Assembly (NCBI GenBank): GCA_041625575.1
Contig: JBFJTG010000011.1
Location: 1 to 52,832 of the forward strand
Direction of reading: 5' to 3'
Length of the DNA stretch: 52,832 nt
From: Litorivivens sp041625575
GTDB lineage: Bacteria; Pseudomonadota; Gammaproteobacteria; Pseudomonadales; Spongiibacteraceae
Position 1 is the first letter of the stretch, and every line of letters begins with the position of its first letter. Below are positions 1-8,367 of this stretch, one piece after another. Both the position numbers and the translations under genes were made by a program. The notes under the pieces are model-generated. The model did no database searches, was not told where the DNA came from, and saw only the letters and a list, made by a program, of their open reading frames with translations.

Positions 1-935
1 ACGACTTCAACCAGGCAGCGTTGGTGGTTGTGCAACTTGAGTTTGTGCGCTCCACCGTGGGCTGGCAGAAGTCCGTTAATCCGCTGTAGTTCGCGTGCGC
101 AGGTCGGAGCACCTATGAAGCCAAGCAAGTCACCGGCCTGCAGCAGCATATCCGGGCTCACGGCGGTATAGAGTTTGTCGCCGCGTTGTATATCGGTTAA
201 ATAGCCATGGGACAAATTGCGTAAGCCGGCTTCTTCAATGGTTTTGTCGTGAATGGGACTTCCCTGGGGAATAAGCATTTCCACATGGTATTCACGCGCG
301 TGCTCAAGCTGCTCGGCAATGCCTTCGCGCTCCGGTAACAATTTGCGACCGAATGCCAGCATAAAAAGCGAGCCTGCGACCAGTAGTGGTACGCCCACCC
401 AAACCAGATCAAATATCCGCAGGCTGCCAAATCCACGCTGCTCCATCATGCCGTTGACGACCAGATTCGTGCTGGTTCCGATCAGGGTGCAGGTTCCTCC
501 CAGTATGGCAGCGTAGCTCAATGGCATAAGCAGGCGTGAAGGCGAAATTTTGAGCCGCTGGGCCCATTCCTGTACCGCTGGAATCATCATGGCGACGACG
601 GTCGTATTATTGAGAAATGCGCTTAACAACGAGGTCGGAATGATCAGGCGTACTAAGCTACCCGTATCACTTTTAGGTTGTCCCAGCAGCTTGTGAGCAA
701 TCCAGTAGATTGCTCCGGTGTCGCGCAGGGCGGCGGCGACTACATAGAGAATTGCCACGGTGATTAAGCCGGGGTTGGCAAAGCCCGCGAGTGCCTGGGA
801 GCTGCTTATCACGCCTGTAAGCAGTAGCAAGGCTAGCGCGGCCATCATGGCTAACTCGGGGGCCACGCGATTACTGGCAAGAGCCAATAAAGTGCCAAGC
901 GTAACAATCAGCGTAAAAACGATGTCCGGAGTCAT
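1..935 (-). CDS. SLC13/DASS-type permease with RCK-like domain, partial
   Basis: The reading frame on the minus strand is open from an ATG at 935 to the window edge, so the C-terminal part is missing. The visible 311 codons begin with a hydrophobic segment (PDIVFTLIVTLGTLLALASN), continue through several membrane segments, and carry the family signatures FLNNTTVVAM (about residue 110) and GTCTLIGTSTNLVVNG (the Ser-Asn-Thr type substrate/Na+ motif, about residue 150). After the membrane part, from about residue 215, a soluble stretch with IPQGSPIHDKTIEEAGL and a 'GDLLGFIG' strand looks like a TrkA-C/RCK_C domain, the usual insertion in the longer SLC13 permeases. Expected role: inner-membrane, cation-coupled uptake of an anion (sulfate or dicarboxylate). 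The substrate cannot be told. The family call is firm from the motifs. Confidence 0.85.
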   Translation of the reverse strand, partial: MTPDIVFTLIVTLGTLLALASNRVAPELAMMAALALLLLTGVISSSQALAGFANPGLITVAILYVVAAALRDTGAIYWIAHKLLGQPKSDTGSLVRLIIPTSLLSAFLNNTTVVAMMIPAVQEWAQRLKISPSRLLMPLSYAAILGGTCTLIGTSTNLVVNGMMEQRGFGSLRIFDLVWVGVPLLVAGSLFMLAFGRKLLPEREGIAEQLEHAREYHVEMLIPQGSPIHDKTIEEAGLRNLSHGYLTDIQRGDKLYTAVSPDMLLQAGDLLGFIGAPTCARELQRINGLLPAHGGAHKLKLHNHQRCLVEV

Positions 936-1053
936 GGGCCTGCAATACTCACCGTATGATGATTTGAGCAGCGCGATAGTACAGCGTTTCCGGCTAAGTG
1001 TAATCTGAATCTTGGAGGGAGAAGCTAGGGGTGGAGTTGGACTTCATCAGAAA

Positions 1054-1086
1054 TAAAAAAAGGCGCCTTCCGTATGGAGCACGCCT
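1054..1086 (-). terminator. rho-independent terminator of the MAPEG gene
   Basis: Read on the minus strand, arms AGGCG (1086-1082) and CGCCT (1065-1061) enclose an inner TCC/GGA pairing and are followed by a T-rich run (1060-1054). It lies 20 nt past the MAPEG stop codon. Confidence 0.55.
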
Positions 1087-1105
1087 GAATTGCTTGAAGT
1101 CTGTG

Positions 1106-1498
1106 CTAGATGAGTTGCAAGAAAGCGCCGACTAAACTGCCAACTACCAGAATGACGCTGGCGAGGGCTCCCAGTCCAAATCCGGCACCTCGTTTTGCGG
1201 GGTCTGCTACATAGCCGCGCAAATAAAGAATACGACCAACGAAAAAGAGCGCGCCCAGACTTACTGCGGCGATTTCATGAACAAATATGGAAAACATCAC
1301 GATGCCCGGAATCACCATAACAAGCTGCTCCAGGGTGTTCTGGTGAACGCGGAAATAACGTTCAAACTCCGGGTGACCGCTAATCGCCGGTGCAGCAACG
1401 CCGGTGCGTCCGCGTGCCATACCGACCAGAAGGCCAAAGGCGAAGTATTGTAAAAGCAAAATACTGATGATTGCTGCGGTAAAGGGTGTTAGCGTCAT
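1106..1498 (-). CDS. MAPEG-family membrane protein
   Basis: This 130-residue protein has four hydrophobic segments (about 8-28, 58-78, 79-93 and 108-128). It carries the MAPEG pattern: the N-terminal helix, then HPEFERYFRVHQNTLEQLV (about 42-60) and GRILYLRGYVADPAKRG (about 88-104). In the family these segments form the glutathione and lipid-substrate site. Bacterial members are inner-membrane proteins of mostly unknown substrate, some with glutathione transferase activity. The ATG is preceded by AAGGA about 10 nt upstream. It stands alone between the permease and the thiolase, all on the minus strand. Family call firm, reaction unknown. Confidence 0.88.
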   Translation of the reverse strand: MTLTPFTAAIISILLLQYFAFGLLVGMARGRTGVAAPAISGHPEFERYFRVHQNTLEQLVMVIPGIVMFSIFVHEIAAVSLGALFFVGRILYLRGYVADPAKRGAGFGLGALASVILVVGSLVGAFLQLI

Positions 1499-1577
1499 GT
1501 GCTTGAATCCTTATTTTTTTAGAATTGTAGGAACGACAAATCACGTGCTTCAGTGTAAGGGCGATAGCGCCGCCCGC

Positions 1578-1612
1578 AAGCGGTAAAACCCTCCGAGAGA
1601 GTGTTACCGCTT
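1578..1612. repeat. 9-bp-arm inverted repeat downstream of the thiolase gene
   Basis: AAGCGGTAA (1578-1586) pairs perfectly with TTACCGCTT (1604-1612) around a 17-nt loop. It begins 10 nt past the thiolase stop codon on the minus strand. No long T-run follows, so it may be an RNA-stabilising hairpin or a weak terminator. Confidence 0.5.
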
Positions 1613-1622
1613 TCCGGCATTA

Positions 1623-2804
1623 TCAGACCAGCTCGATTGCAGTTGCCAGTGCCTCACCGCCACCAATACACAGAGCAGCGATTCCGCGTTTTTTGCCATA
1701 TTTTTGCAAGGCGTAAATAAGGCTAATAATGATACGCGAACCGGTAGAGCCGATCGGATGACCTTGAGCGCAGGCGCCACCGTGTACGTTGACCTTGGCG
1801 TGGTCCAGATCGAGTCCCTGCATGGCCAGCATGGTCACCATGGCAAAGGCCTCGTTGATTTCCCAAAGGTCAACGTCATCTTTCGACCAACCGGTTTTTG
1901 CCAGCAGTTTTTCCACGGCGCCGATGGGGGCCGTGGTAAATAGCTCGGGGTCGTGAGAGTTGCGACTGTGGGCAACAATACGTGCCAGCGGCTTAATGCC
2001 ACGCTTTTCAACTTCGGCGCGGCGCATCAAGACCAATGCTGAAGCACCGTCACTGATTGAGCTGGAGTTGGCTGCAGTCACGGTACCGTCTTTTTTAAAG
2101 GCGGGCCGCAGGGTCGGTATTTTATCCAGATTAGCTTTGCCCGGTTGTTCGTCGTGGGTAACCGTCACGTCGCCCTTGCGGGTTTTGATCGTAACCGGGA
2201 CGGATTCGGCGTCCAGGCTACCGTCGTTAATGGCTTTCTGGGCGCGTACCAGAGATTCGATGGCAAAGGCATCCATGTCTTCACGTGTCAAACCGTGATC
2301 GTCGGCAGTTTTTTGGGCAAAACTGCCCATCATGCCGCCTTGGTAGGCGTCTTGCAGGCCATCAAAAAACATATGGTCTTCCAGAGCCTTGCTGCCGGTA
2401 CCAAAACCGCCGCGGCCGCCCAGTACCAGGTGGGGTGCATTGCTCATGCTTTCCATGCCACCAGCAAGTGCGATATTGCAGGTACCTGCTTTGATTGCAT
2501 CGTGAGCGTATATGGTGGTTTGCATGCCGGAACCGCAGAGTTTGTTCACGGTAACGCAACCGGTGGTTTTGGGAACACCGGCTCCTAAAGCCGCCTGACG
2601 GGCGGGGCCCTGCTTGAGGCCGGCTGCCAATACGCAACCCATGATGACCTCTTCAATATCCTTGGCGTCGATACCGGCGCGCTTAACTGCTTCCGCAATT
2701 GCTGTTGTACCCAGTTCGACAGCGCTGGCGCCGCTAAGTGAGCCCAGTAGGCCACCCATTGGCGTACGAGCGCCACTGACAATATAGACAGAATCCGAAG
2801 ACAT
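1623..2804 (-). CDS. acetyl-CoA acetyltransferase (thiolase II family)
   Basis: The 393-residue length and all catalytic residues match biosynthetic/degradative thiolases of the AtoB/PhaA type. The acyl-accepting Cys90 is in NKLCGSGMQ, His349 in GHPIGSTGSR, and Cys379 in CIGGG near the C terminus. The protein condenses two acyl-CoA units or cleaves 3-ketoacyl-CoA. In this context (Rieske oxygenase upstream on the same strand; enoyl-CoA hydratases and an acyl-CoA ligase elsewhere) the cleaving direction is more likely, which is an inference. The start ATG has an AGGTAG-like ribosome site. The gene is 146 nt from the Rieske gene, with a hairpin between them, so co-transcription is uncertain. 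Confidence 0.93.
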   Translation of the reverse strand: MSSDSVYIVSGARTPMGGLLGSLSGASAVELGTTAIAEAVKRAGIDAKDIEEVIMGCVLAAGLKQGPARQAALGAGVPKTTGCVTVNKLCGSGMQTTIYAHDAIKAGTCNIALAGGMESMSNAPHLVLGGRGGFGTGSKALEDHMFFDGLQDAYQGGMMGSFAQKTADDHGLTREDMDAFAIESLVRAQKAINDGSLDAESVPVTIKTRKGDVTVTHDEQPGKANLDKIPTLRPAFKKDGTVTAANSSSISDGASALVLMRRAEVEKRGIKPLARIVAHSRNSHDPELFTTAPIGAVEKLLAKTGWSKDDVDLWEINEAFAMVTMLAMQGLDLDHAKVNVHGGACAQGHPIGSTGSRIIISLIYALQKYGKKRGIAALCIGGGEALATAIELV

Positions 2805-2905
2805 AATGCTACCTGTGTGTAATTAAGAGACGATGGAGGGCGCCTATTTAGCCATGACAGGCCAATGATGACAAGTTGCCGTAGGGGAAAGCCGGGAGGA
2901 GGGTG

Positions 2906-2930
2906 AAGGCGGCGAAGGGGCCGCCTTTTT
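2906..2930 (+). terminator. hairpin with T-run between the Rieske and thiolase genes
   Basis: AAGGCGGC (2906-2913), six-nucleotide loop, GCCGCCTT (2920-2927), then T to 2930. The T-run is on the plus strand. On the minus strand the same hairpin directly follows the Rieske stop codon but lacks a U tract, so its direction of action is unclear. Confidence 0.5.
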
Positions 2931-2950
2931 GGCTTGCTGTTGACCGGCCC

Positions 2951-3958
2951 TCAGGCCGCTTTGCTGTCCTTGCTGCCGCTATCGTCGGCGTAGAATTGAC
3001 TGAACCACTTACGGAACTGGTTGATAGGGCCGTCGCCATCACAAAGAATCGGGTTAGGTCGATAGACTTTGTGTTCCCAGATCGGCATGTCTTGTTGCAC
3101 TTGCGATGCAACGTTCTGGATAACGGCCTGGGACATAATTTCCTGCCCCGCGTTCAGGCTTTTGGGCTGGGTGAATACAAAGCGCAGATGAACTTTGTTG
3201 TCGTTCACCGGGGTTACCGTGCCCATCATAAAGGTCTCGAATACCCCGGTAAAACTCTGCCAGGTCTGGCCTGGGCCCTTACTTGAGGTAAGCAGGTAAG
3301 ATTCGCGGAACTTGGTGCCCGTCGTGTCGATGCTGCCGTCGGGATATATCTCAGGTGCCTGACTAACGAAATGCGCGTGGCGCGTGAAACCCTCGTGCGT
3401 AACTTCACCCTTGGGTACATCCTGGCTGCCGTGGACATAGACAAAATGCGCTGCGTCGCAGCCGTTTTCGGCGGTTTCCTGAATATGTGAATGGAAGGTC
3501 CAGTCGTAGGTTTGAATCTCGGTCCACTCGCTGCTGCTCAGTTCAGGCAGGTCTTCAACCTCAAATAGGGGGGCAACTTGCTGGGGGTGGTACCAAACCC
3601 AGACGGCCTGATTTTTTTCAACGGTAGGGTAGGCGTAGATACACTGTTTGCCATCAGCGACTTTCGGTGGCATGTTTTTGGCGTAGGGCACCAGCTCGCA
3701 GCTTCCTTCACCATTGAATTCCCAGGCGTGAAACGGGCAGGCGATATTTTCACCGGTGACCTTACCGCCGTAACCCAGGTGTGCACCTAAATGTGGGCAG
3801 TAGGCGTCGAGCACTTTGGGGGCGCCGGATTCGGTGCGAAACATCACCATTTCCTTGCCAAAGTAGTGCAGGGGTTTTACTTCTCCCGGCTCAAGATCGC
3901 GTGACAGCGATACGCAGTACCAGCCGAAGGGAATGGGAAGCTTTGCGGTGTTATCCAT
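2951..3958 (-). CDS. Rieske [2Fe-2S] non-haem iron oxygenase, KshA-like
   Basis: The 335-residue protein has an N-terminal Rieske domain with CPHLGAHLG (Cys54, His56) and CPFHAW (Cys74, His77), and a catalytic domain with ENGCDAAHFVYVH (Asn165, Asp168, His171, His176) for the mononuclear iron. The C-terminal DGDGPINQFRKWFSQFY resembles the end of 3-ketosteroid 9-alpha-hydroxylase oxygenase (KshA) and related DAF-36-type enzymes. Such enzymes hydroxylate or desaturate steroid-like rings and need a separate ferredoxin reductase, which is not seen in this window. ATG at 3958 is preferred over an in-frame TTG at 3964 because AGAGAG lies 7 nt upstream. A palindromic site lies in its upstream region at 4068-4081. 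Family certain; steroid substrate is inference. Confidence 0.9.
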   Translation of the reverse strand: MDNTAKLPIPFGWYCVSLSRDLEPGEVKPLHYFGKEMVMFRTESGAPKVLDAYCPHLGAHLGYGGKVTGENIACPFHAWEFNGEGSCELVPYAKNMPPKVADGKQCIYAYPTVEKNQAVWVWYHPQQVAPLFEVEDLPELSSSEWTEIQTYDWTFHSHIQETAENGCDAAHFVYVHGSQDVPKGEVTHEGFTRHAHFVSQAPEIYPDGSIDTTGTKFRESYLLTSSKGPGQTWQSFTGVFETFMMGTVTPVNDNKVHLRFVFTQPKSLNAGQEIMSQAVIQNVASQVQQDMPIWEHKVYRPNPILCDGDGPINQFRKWFSQFYADDSGSKDSKAA

Positions 3959-4067
3959 GGTCAACTCTCTCTGCTTATCAGTTAGGCACCATTTTGCTAA
4001 TGGTACTGACTGTGGTTATTCGAGCCCGATCAATGGCCTTGATTATCAGCCTCGCCGAGGATAAAAG

Positions 4068-4081
4068 TACACACGTGTTAC
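4068..4081. promoter_or_regulatory. candidate operator upstream of the Rieske gene
   Basis: TACAC-ACGT-GTTAC, containing the perfect 8-bp palindrome ACACGTGT. Its right half equals the boxes upstream of the monooxygenase (15879-15892) and ECH (14373-14386) genes. It sits about 110 nt upstream of the Rieske start codon, in the only space where that gene's promoter can be. Confidence 0.4.
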
Positions 4082-4122
4082 CCTATTCTGACGCGATTGT
4101 AATGTTCTTCGCCAGCGCAAAT

Positions 4123-5127
4123 TCACACTTTACGCGGAAATTCGCTCACCGTGGCGTTAAATAGCTTGGCCCGTACCTTCTTTCGGTATTCCGCAGGGCT
4201 TTCACTGTACTGCCGTTTGAAGAGTCGACTGAAGTAGCTGGGTTCACTGATGCCGACGGTCTGCCCGATTTCTGCGACCGCAAGATTGCTCTGTTGCAGC
4301 AACTCGCGCGCCGTTTGCAGGCGCAAGTTATTCATGTAGTCGAGAGCAGACTGTCCTGTTGCAGCGCGAAACCGGCGCTGGAAACTGCGCTCACTCAGGC
4401 CACTCTCGGCGGCCAACTCCGAGATTTTCAAGGCCTGCGAAAAATGCTTTCGGATGTGCGCTTGCACCTGCGCTATGGCCTCGTCGCGATGAAGGTCGGT
4501 TTGTCCGACACGGTAGGCGTGCGAGTGGAAAGGGCGGCGAATCTCGGGCGAAAATTGGCGCTCGACCCGATAGGCAATGCTGGTGCCCCATAGCTCGCCA
4601 ATGATATGGACGATCAGGTCGGCGATGGAGTTGATGCTGCCTGCGCAATAGATGCGCTCTGATTCGGTAATCAGGTAGTTGCGAATGAGCTCTACGCGGG
4701 GGTAGCGCAGCGCAAAGTCGTCGAAATAATGCCAATGGGTGGTGGCTGGCTGTTCGTTAAGTAAACCGGATTCCGCAAGCAGGTAACTGCCGGTGCCTAC
4801 CGTACACAAAATGGCGCCAGAGCGGTATTGCCGTCTCAGCCATTCAGTCAGCATGCCTTGTTTTGGTAGTCCGCGCAGCGGGTGGCGCCAGCGTGTGGGT
4901 AGGATAATTAAAGTGTAGTTTCGCTCCTCGCTAATTGTGCATTGGGGTTGCAGTACCAGCCCGCCTGCCCCGGTGACCGGTGATTCAGAAGTTCCGACTA
5001 AATACGTTTTTGCCGGCGACTGCCTGTTGATTCGTAGCTGGTCTGCCGCCGCATTGAGCATCTCAAGTGGCAGGCTGAGGCTGGAGGCCATGGCGTTGGG
5101 AAGGGCAAGCAGCGCAATGTTTACCAT
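4123..5127 (-). CDS. GlxA-type transcriptional regulator (GATase1-like + AraC HTH)
   Basis: The 334-residue protein has two parts. Residues 1-190 form a DJ-1/PfpI-like ligand domain, with ILPTRWRHPL and GAILCTVGTGSYLLAESGLL around the nucleophile-elbow region. Residues 225-325 form a double helix-turn-helix AraC/XylS domain (LKISELAAESGLSERSFQRR, then VAEIGQTVGISEPSYFSRLF). Members of this type activate nearby catabolic operons in response to small molecules. It lies between the minus-strand Rieske gene and the plus-strand ketosynthase gene, and it is divergent from the latter with 104 nt between starts, so either may be its target. The effector is unknown. Confidence 0.9.
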   Translation of the reverse strand: MVNIALLALPNAMASSLSLPLEMLNAAADQLRINRQSPAKTYLVGTSESPVTGAGGLVLQPQCTISEERNYTLIILPTRWRHPLRGLPKQGMLTEWLRRQYRSGAILCTVGTGSYLLAESGLLNEQPATTHWHYFDDFALRYPRVELIRNYLITESERIYCAGSINSIADLIVHIIGELWGTSIAYRVERQFSPEIRRPFHSHAYRVGQTDLHRDEAIAQVQAHIRKHFSQALKISELAAESGLSERSFQRRFRAATGQSALDYMNNLRLQTARELLQQSNLAVAEIGQTVGISEPSYFSRLFKRQYSESPAEYRKKVRAKLFNATVSEFPRKV

Positions 5128-5231
5128 GTCAATATAGTGTCGTTAATGTTCTATAAGTTGGCTATTTTATACTAATTTAAGTGCTGATGCCCTCATACAA
5201 TGCTGCTCACTGAGAATGCGAGGAGGTGTAA

Positions 5232-7073
5232 GTGAGTAATTTACCGGTCATTGTGGGCTTTGGTGGCATTAATCCGGCGGGCAGAAGCTCCTTTCACCAC
5301 GGCTTTCGCCGACTCATTCTGGATGCACTGCCGACGGCAAAAGTCGATTCGACCTCCCAGAGTCTGGCGGCCCTGATGGGCGTCGATGCGACACGGCGCG
5401 AGCATATCTTGGCCCATACACTCATACGTAAGATTGAAGCGGAGTGGTTTGATACCGAGGCTATCCCCTGCAATAAACATATGCCATTGGCCCCGGCGGG
5501 GGAGACGCTAAGCTTTGTCACCCGCTCACGCAACTTGCCCGAGACTATCCCCGCTAACTGGACGGTGACAGAGGTGGATAAGGGGCGGGTGCGGGTTGAT
5601 TTGACCGGTGCCAGTGATTTTCTTATCCAGACCACTCGTCGCTCTGAAGTGCGGGCTGCAGGATTACTGCCGACCGGTTTTCAGCCCGGTAGTTTGTATC
5701 CCTCGCGGAACCATCCGCGCGGCCTCCAGTTGTCCATCTATGCGGCGTCGGATGCGATTCAATCCACGGGCATCCCTTGGGAAACAGTGGTTTCCGCGGT
5801 GAGGCCAGACCAAATCAGCGTCTATGCCAGTTCGGCTATGGCCCAGCAGGATGAAAACGGCAACGGCGGGCTATTGTCCGCGCGCTTTGATGGCAAGCGT
5901 GTGACCTCCAAGCAGCTCGCACTTGGATTGGCGGATATGCCCTCCGATTTTGTGAACGCCTACGTACTCGGTAATGTGGGTAGTACCGGTCCGGCTTTGG
6001 GTGCTTGTGCCACCTTCCTTTATAACTTGCGCATGGGAGTGCAGGATATTCGCAGCGGTCGTGCTCGCGTTGCAGTAATCGGCGCGTCGGAAGCACCCAT
6101 TACGCCTGACATTATTGATGGGTATGCGACCATGGGTGCCTTGGCGACCGATGCGGCCATGATGAAGCTGGACGGGGTGTCCTCACTAGATGAGGCGGCT
6201 TATCGCCGGGTATGTCGTCCCTTTGGTGAGAACTGCGGCTTTACGCTGGCGGAGGCCTCGCAGTTTGTCGTGCTGTTCGACGACGAACTCGCACTAGAGC
6301 TAGGCGCCACGATTCACGGCTGTGTCCCAGACGTATTTGTGAACGCGGATGGCTACAAAAAATCCATTTCATCACCCGGTGTGGGTAATTATTTGACGAT
6401 GGCGAAAGCGGCAGCTGTCGCCAAAGCGATCCTGGGCGAGGACGCATTGCGCCACCGCAGTTTCGTGCAGGCTCATGGCACCGGAACGCCGCAGAACCGT
6501 GTCACCGAGTCCCATATTCTAGACGAAGTAGCGACAGTCTTTGGCATTAAACAGTGGCCGGTGGCAGCGATAAAAGCCTACCTGGGACACACGGTCTCAT
6601 CGGCCAGTGGCGACCAGCTAATCACAGCGCTGGGCATGTGGAACGACGGCATTATGCCTGGCATAAACACCGTGGATCGATTCGCGGATGATATTTCCCG
6701 GCGCAATATTAGTTTGAGTAGTGAGCACCGTGAATTAGATGCCGATATTGCTCTGTTAAATTCCAAAGGTTTTGGTGGCAATAACGCAACGGCAACGGTG
6801 TTTTCCCCGGCGGCCACAAGAAAGTTGCTTGAGGCGCGACATGGGAGGACAGCAATGGGGGGCTGGCAGCAACGTGAGGAAGCCGTAGCCGCCTGCGCGG
6901 CTGAATACGATAGCAAAGCCAGCAGTGGGCAAGCGGAGGTAATTTATCGCTTTGACCATAACGTACTTTCGGGGCGCGAGCTTGAGTTTGACGCCACAGG
7001 TATGCGGATACCGGGCTATGAACAAAGGGTCGATCTGCAAGTTGAGACGCCCTACGCGTCGTGGCTCAAATAA
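5232..7073 (+). CDS. fabY: beta-ketoacyl-ACP synthase, FabY-like
   Basis: The 613-residue protein starts with LPVIVGFGGINPAGRSSFHH, the opening I recognise from the long FabY ketosynthases of Pseudomonas. The Cys-His-His triad is complete: Cys259 in GPALGACATF, His415 in VQAHGTGTP, His453 in AYLGHTVSSASG. The family is about 200 residues longer than FabF because of an N-terminal extension and inserts. FabY condenses acetyl-CoA with malonyl-ACP to start fatty acid synthesis. GTG at 5232 is chosen because a full AGGAGGTG lies at 5221-5228. A TATACT at 5168-5173 could be its -10. It stands alone, divergent from the AraC-type regulator. A role in making a special acyl chain rather than bulk fatty acids is possible. 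Confidence 0.85.
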   Translation: MSNLPVIVGFGGINPAGRSSFHHGFRRLILDALPTAKVDSTSQSLAALMGVDATRREHILAHTLIRKIEAEWFDTEAIPCNKHMPLAPAGETLSFVTRSRNLPETIPANWTVTEVDKGRVRVDLTGASDFLIQTTRRSEVRAAGLLPTGFQPGSLYPSRNHPRGLQLSIYAASDAIQSTGIPWETVVSAVRPDQISVYASSAMAQQDENGNGGLLSARFDGKRVTSKQLALGLADMPSDFVNAYVLGNVGSTGPALGACATFLYNLRMGVQDIRSGRARVAVIGASEAPITPDIIDGYATMGALATDAAMMKLDGVSSLDEAAYRRVCRPFGENCGFTLAEASQFVVLFDDELALELGATIHGCVPDVFVNADGYKKSISSPGVGNYLTMAKAAAVAKAILGEDALRHRSFVQAHGTGTPQNRVTESHILDEVATVFGIKQWPVAAIKAYLGHTVSSASGDQLITALGMWNDGIMPGINTVDRFADDISRRNISLSSEHRELDADIALLNSKGFGGNNATATVFSPAATRKLLEARHGRTAMGGWQQREEAVAACAAEYDSKASSGQAEVIYRFDHNVLSGRELEFDATGMRIPGYEQRVDLQVETPYASWLK

Positions 7074-7255
7074 GCTTGTCGTACGTTTGCTGTTTTCCGG
7101 CAGTGCTTCGTCTTAGAATGCTGCCCTAAAATTCCTCGGGGCTGTCCTTGATGGCAAGACATCGCCGCCTTTTCATGATTGAATGTGTCGCCGGAGTAGC
7201 GGTGACAACATTGCTCGTCGCTCTCTGCTTGCACCTATCTGGAGAGGAAGAAGTA

Positions 7256-7780
7256 ATGAGCAATGAAGCCACGGCACGAGTTGTGATCAACGTGCCGCGC
7301 GAAAAAGCCTGGGCGAAGCTGCGCGATCTCAGCATGGCGCATAATTACGTGCCCGGTATTATCAAAACCGAAGTCACCACCAGCAAGAAGGAAGGTATCG
7401 GCGCGAGCCGCAAGGTCTATCAGACCGAAACGCGTGGCTTGGATGAAACCGTCGTTGAGTGGAATGAAGGCCACGGATTTCTTATTCGTCTGCATCGTGG
7501 CGAAAAGGGGGCGCCGCCTCCCTTTAAAGAAGCCTCATTTCGCTACCAACTGGATGACGCAGGCAACGGCCAGACTGCGCTGACGACCTCACTCATATTC
7601 ACAATGCGTTGGGGGGCCGTTGGCTCCTTTCTTTATCGGCGTATGCTGGCCGGTGTTTTCCGCTCAACGATCCGCGATGTGGCGCTTAGCATGAAGGCGT
7701 TTTACGAAAGCGGTGAGCCGACAACACCCGCCAAGCTCAAGCAGATCAAAGCAGAACTCAAAGCCAAGCAGGGCCGTTGA
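7256..7780 (+). CDS. SRPBCC (START/Bet v1-like) family protein
   Basis: From ATG 7256 the protein has 174 residues and begins directly with the first SRPBCC strand (ATARVVINVPREKAWAKL), followed by PGIIKTEVT, the amphipathic middle strands, FRYQLDDAG and a long C-terminal helix. The family forms a deep hydrophobic pocket that binds lipids or aromatic compounds. GGAGAGGAAGAAG just upstream decides this start. An in-frame ATG at 7148 would add 36 residues with one hydrophobic segment but has no good ribosome site. The next gene begins 3 nt after the stop, so the two are co-translated. Ligand unknown. Confidence 0.8.
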   Translation: MSNEATARVVINVPREKAWAKLRDLSMAHNYVPGIIKTEVTTSKKEGIGASRKVYQTETRGLDETVVEWNEGHGFLIRLHRGEKGAPPPFKEASFRYQLDDAGNGQTALTTSLIFTMRWGAVGSFLYRRMLAGVFRSTIRDVALSMKAFYESGEPTTPAKLKQIKAELKAKQGR

Positions 7781-7782
7781 GC

Positions 7783-8343
7783 ATGGATGCCTCGACCCTT
7801 CTACAGCAGCGCAATTCTGCGCCGAAGCTCTGCGAACCGGGCCCGGATGACGCTGCCCTGGATACCATGCTGCGCGCGGCCCTGCGGGCACCGGACCACG
7901 CCAATTTGCGGCCTTGGCGATTTCTACTCATTCAGGGTGACGCGCGCATCAAGTTAGGTGATCTCTTTGCCCAAGCTTTGCTTAAGCGTAATCCCGACGC
8001 GACCGAAGCCGAGCTCGCCAAGGCAAAATCGAAAAGCCTGCGCGCCCCTTTAATTATCGCCGTTGTCGTCCGCTCCTCCGATCACCCCAAAGTTCCCTTT
8101 ATCGAGCAGCAGTTGTCGGCAGGCTGCGCTGCGCATGCACTCTTATTGGCGGCGGATGCTCTGGGTTTTGCCGGAATTTGGCGAACAGGTGCCAATGCCT
8201 TTGACCGCTTTGTCATGAATGGCCTGGGACTTCAAGACAATGAATCGCTGGTCGGCTTTCTCTACTTCGGAACCCGCGATGGTCGCTCCAAGCCTATTCC
8301 GGAACACAATCCACGTGACTTTGCTTCCCAGTGGCAAGGTTAA
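7783..8343 (+). CDS. nitroreductase family protein (YdjA-like)
   Basis: The 186-residue protein is a compact FMN-dependent nitroreductase. QQRNSAPKL near the N terminus gives the phosphate-binding RxS, APDHANLRPWRFLLI (about 36-50) is typical of the small YdjA branch, and FAGIWRTG (about 130) binds the flavin. Such enzymes reduce nitro-compounds, quinones or enones with NAD(P)H. ATG 7783 is preferred over a TTG at 7777 that overlaps the upstream stop. It follows the SRPBCC gene by 2 nt and precedes the ECH gene by 24 nt, so the three look like one operon. Substrate not predictable. Confidence 0.85.
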   Translation: MDASTLLQQRNSAPKLCEPGPDDAALDTMLRAALRAPDHANLRPWRFLLIQGDARIKLGDLFAQALLKRNPDATEAELAKAKSKSLRAPLIIAVVVRSSDHPKVPFIEQQLSAGCAAHALLLAADALGFAGIWRTGANAFDRFVMNGLGLQDNESLVGFLYFGTRDGRSKPIPEHNPRDFASQWQG

Positions 8344-8367
8344 AAGAATACGGACAGAAAACAGGAC

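Noticed and set aside
2145..2588. 147-residue open frame on the plus strand inside the thiolase gene
   Set aside because: It is antisense to a gene with complete catalytic motifs, has low-complexity composition and no ribosome site.
7148..7255. Longer start of the SRPBCC protein with an N-terminal membrane segment
   Set aside because: No ribosome site at 7148, whereas a strong one precedes ATG 7256, where the family fold begins.
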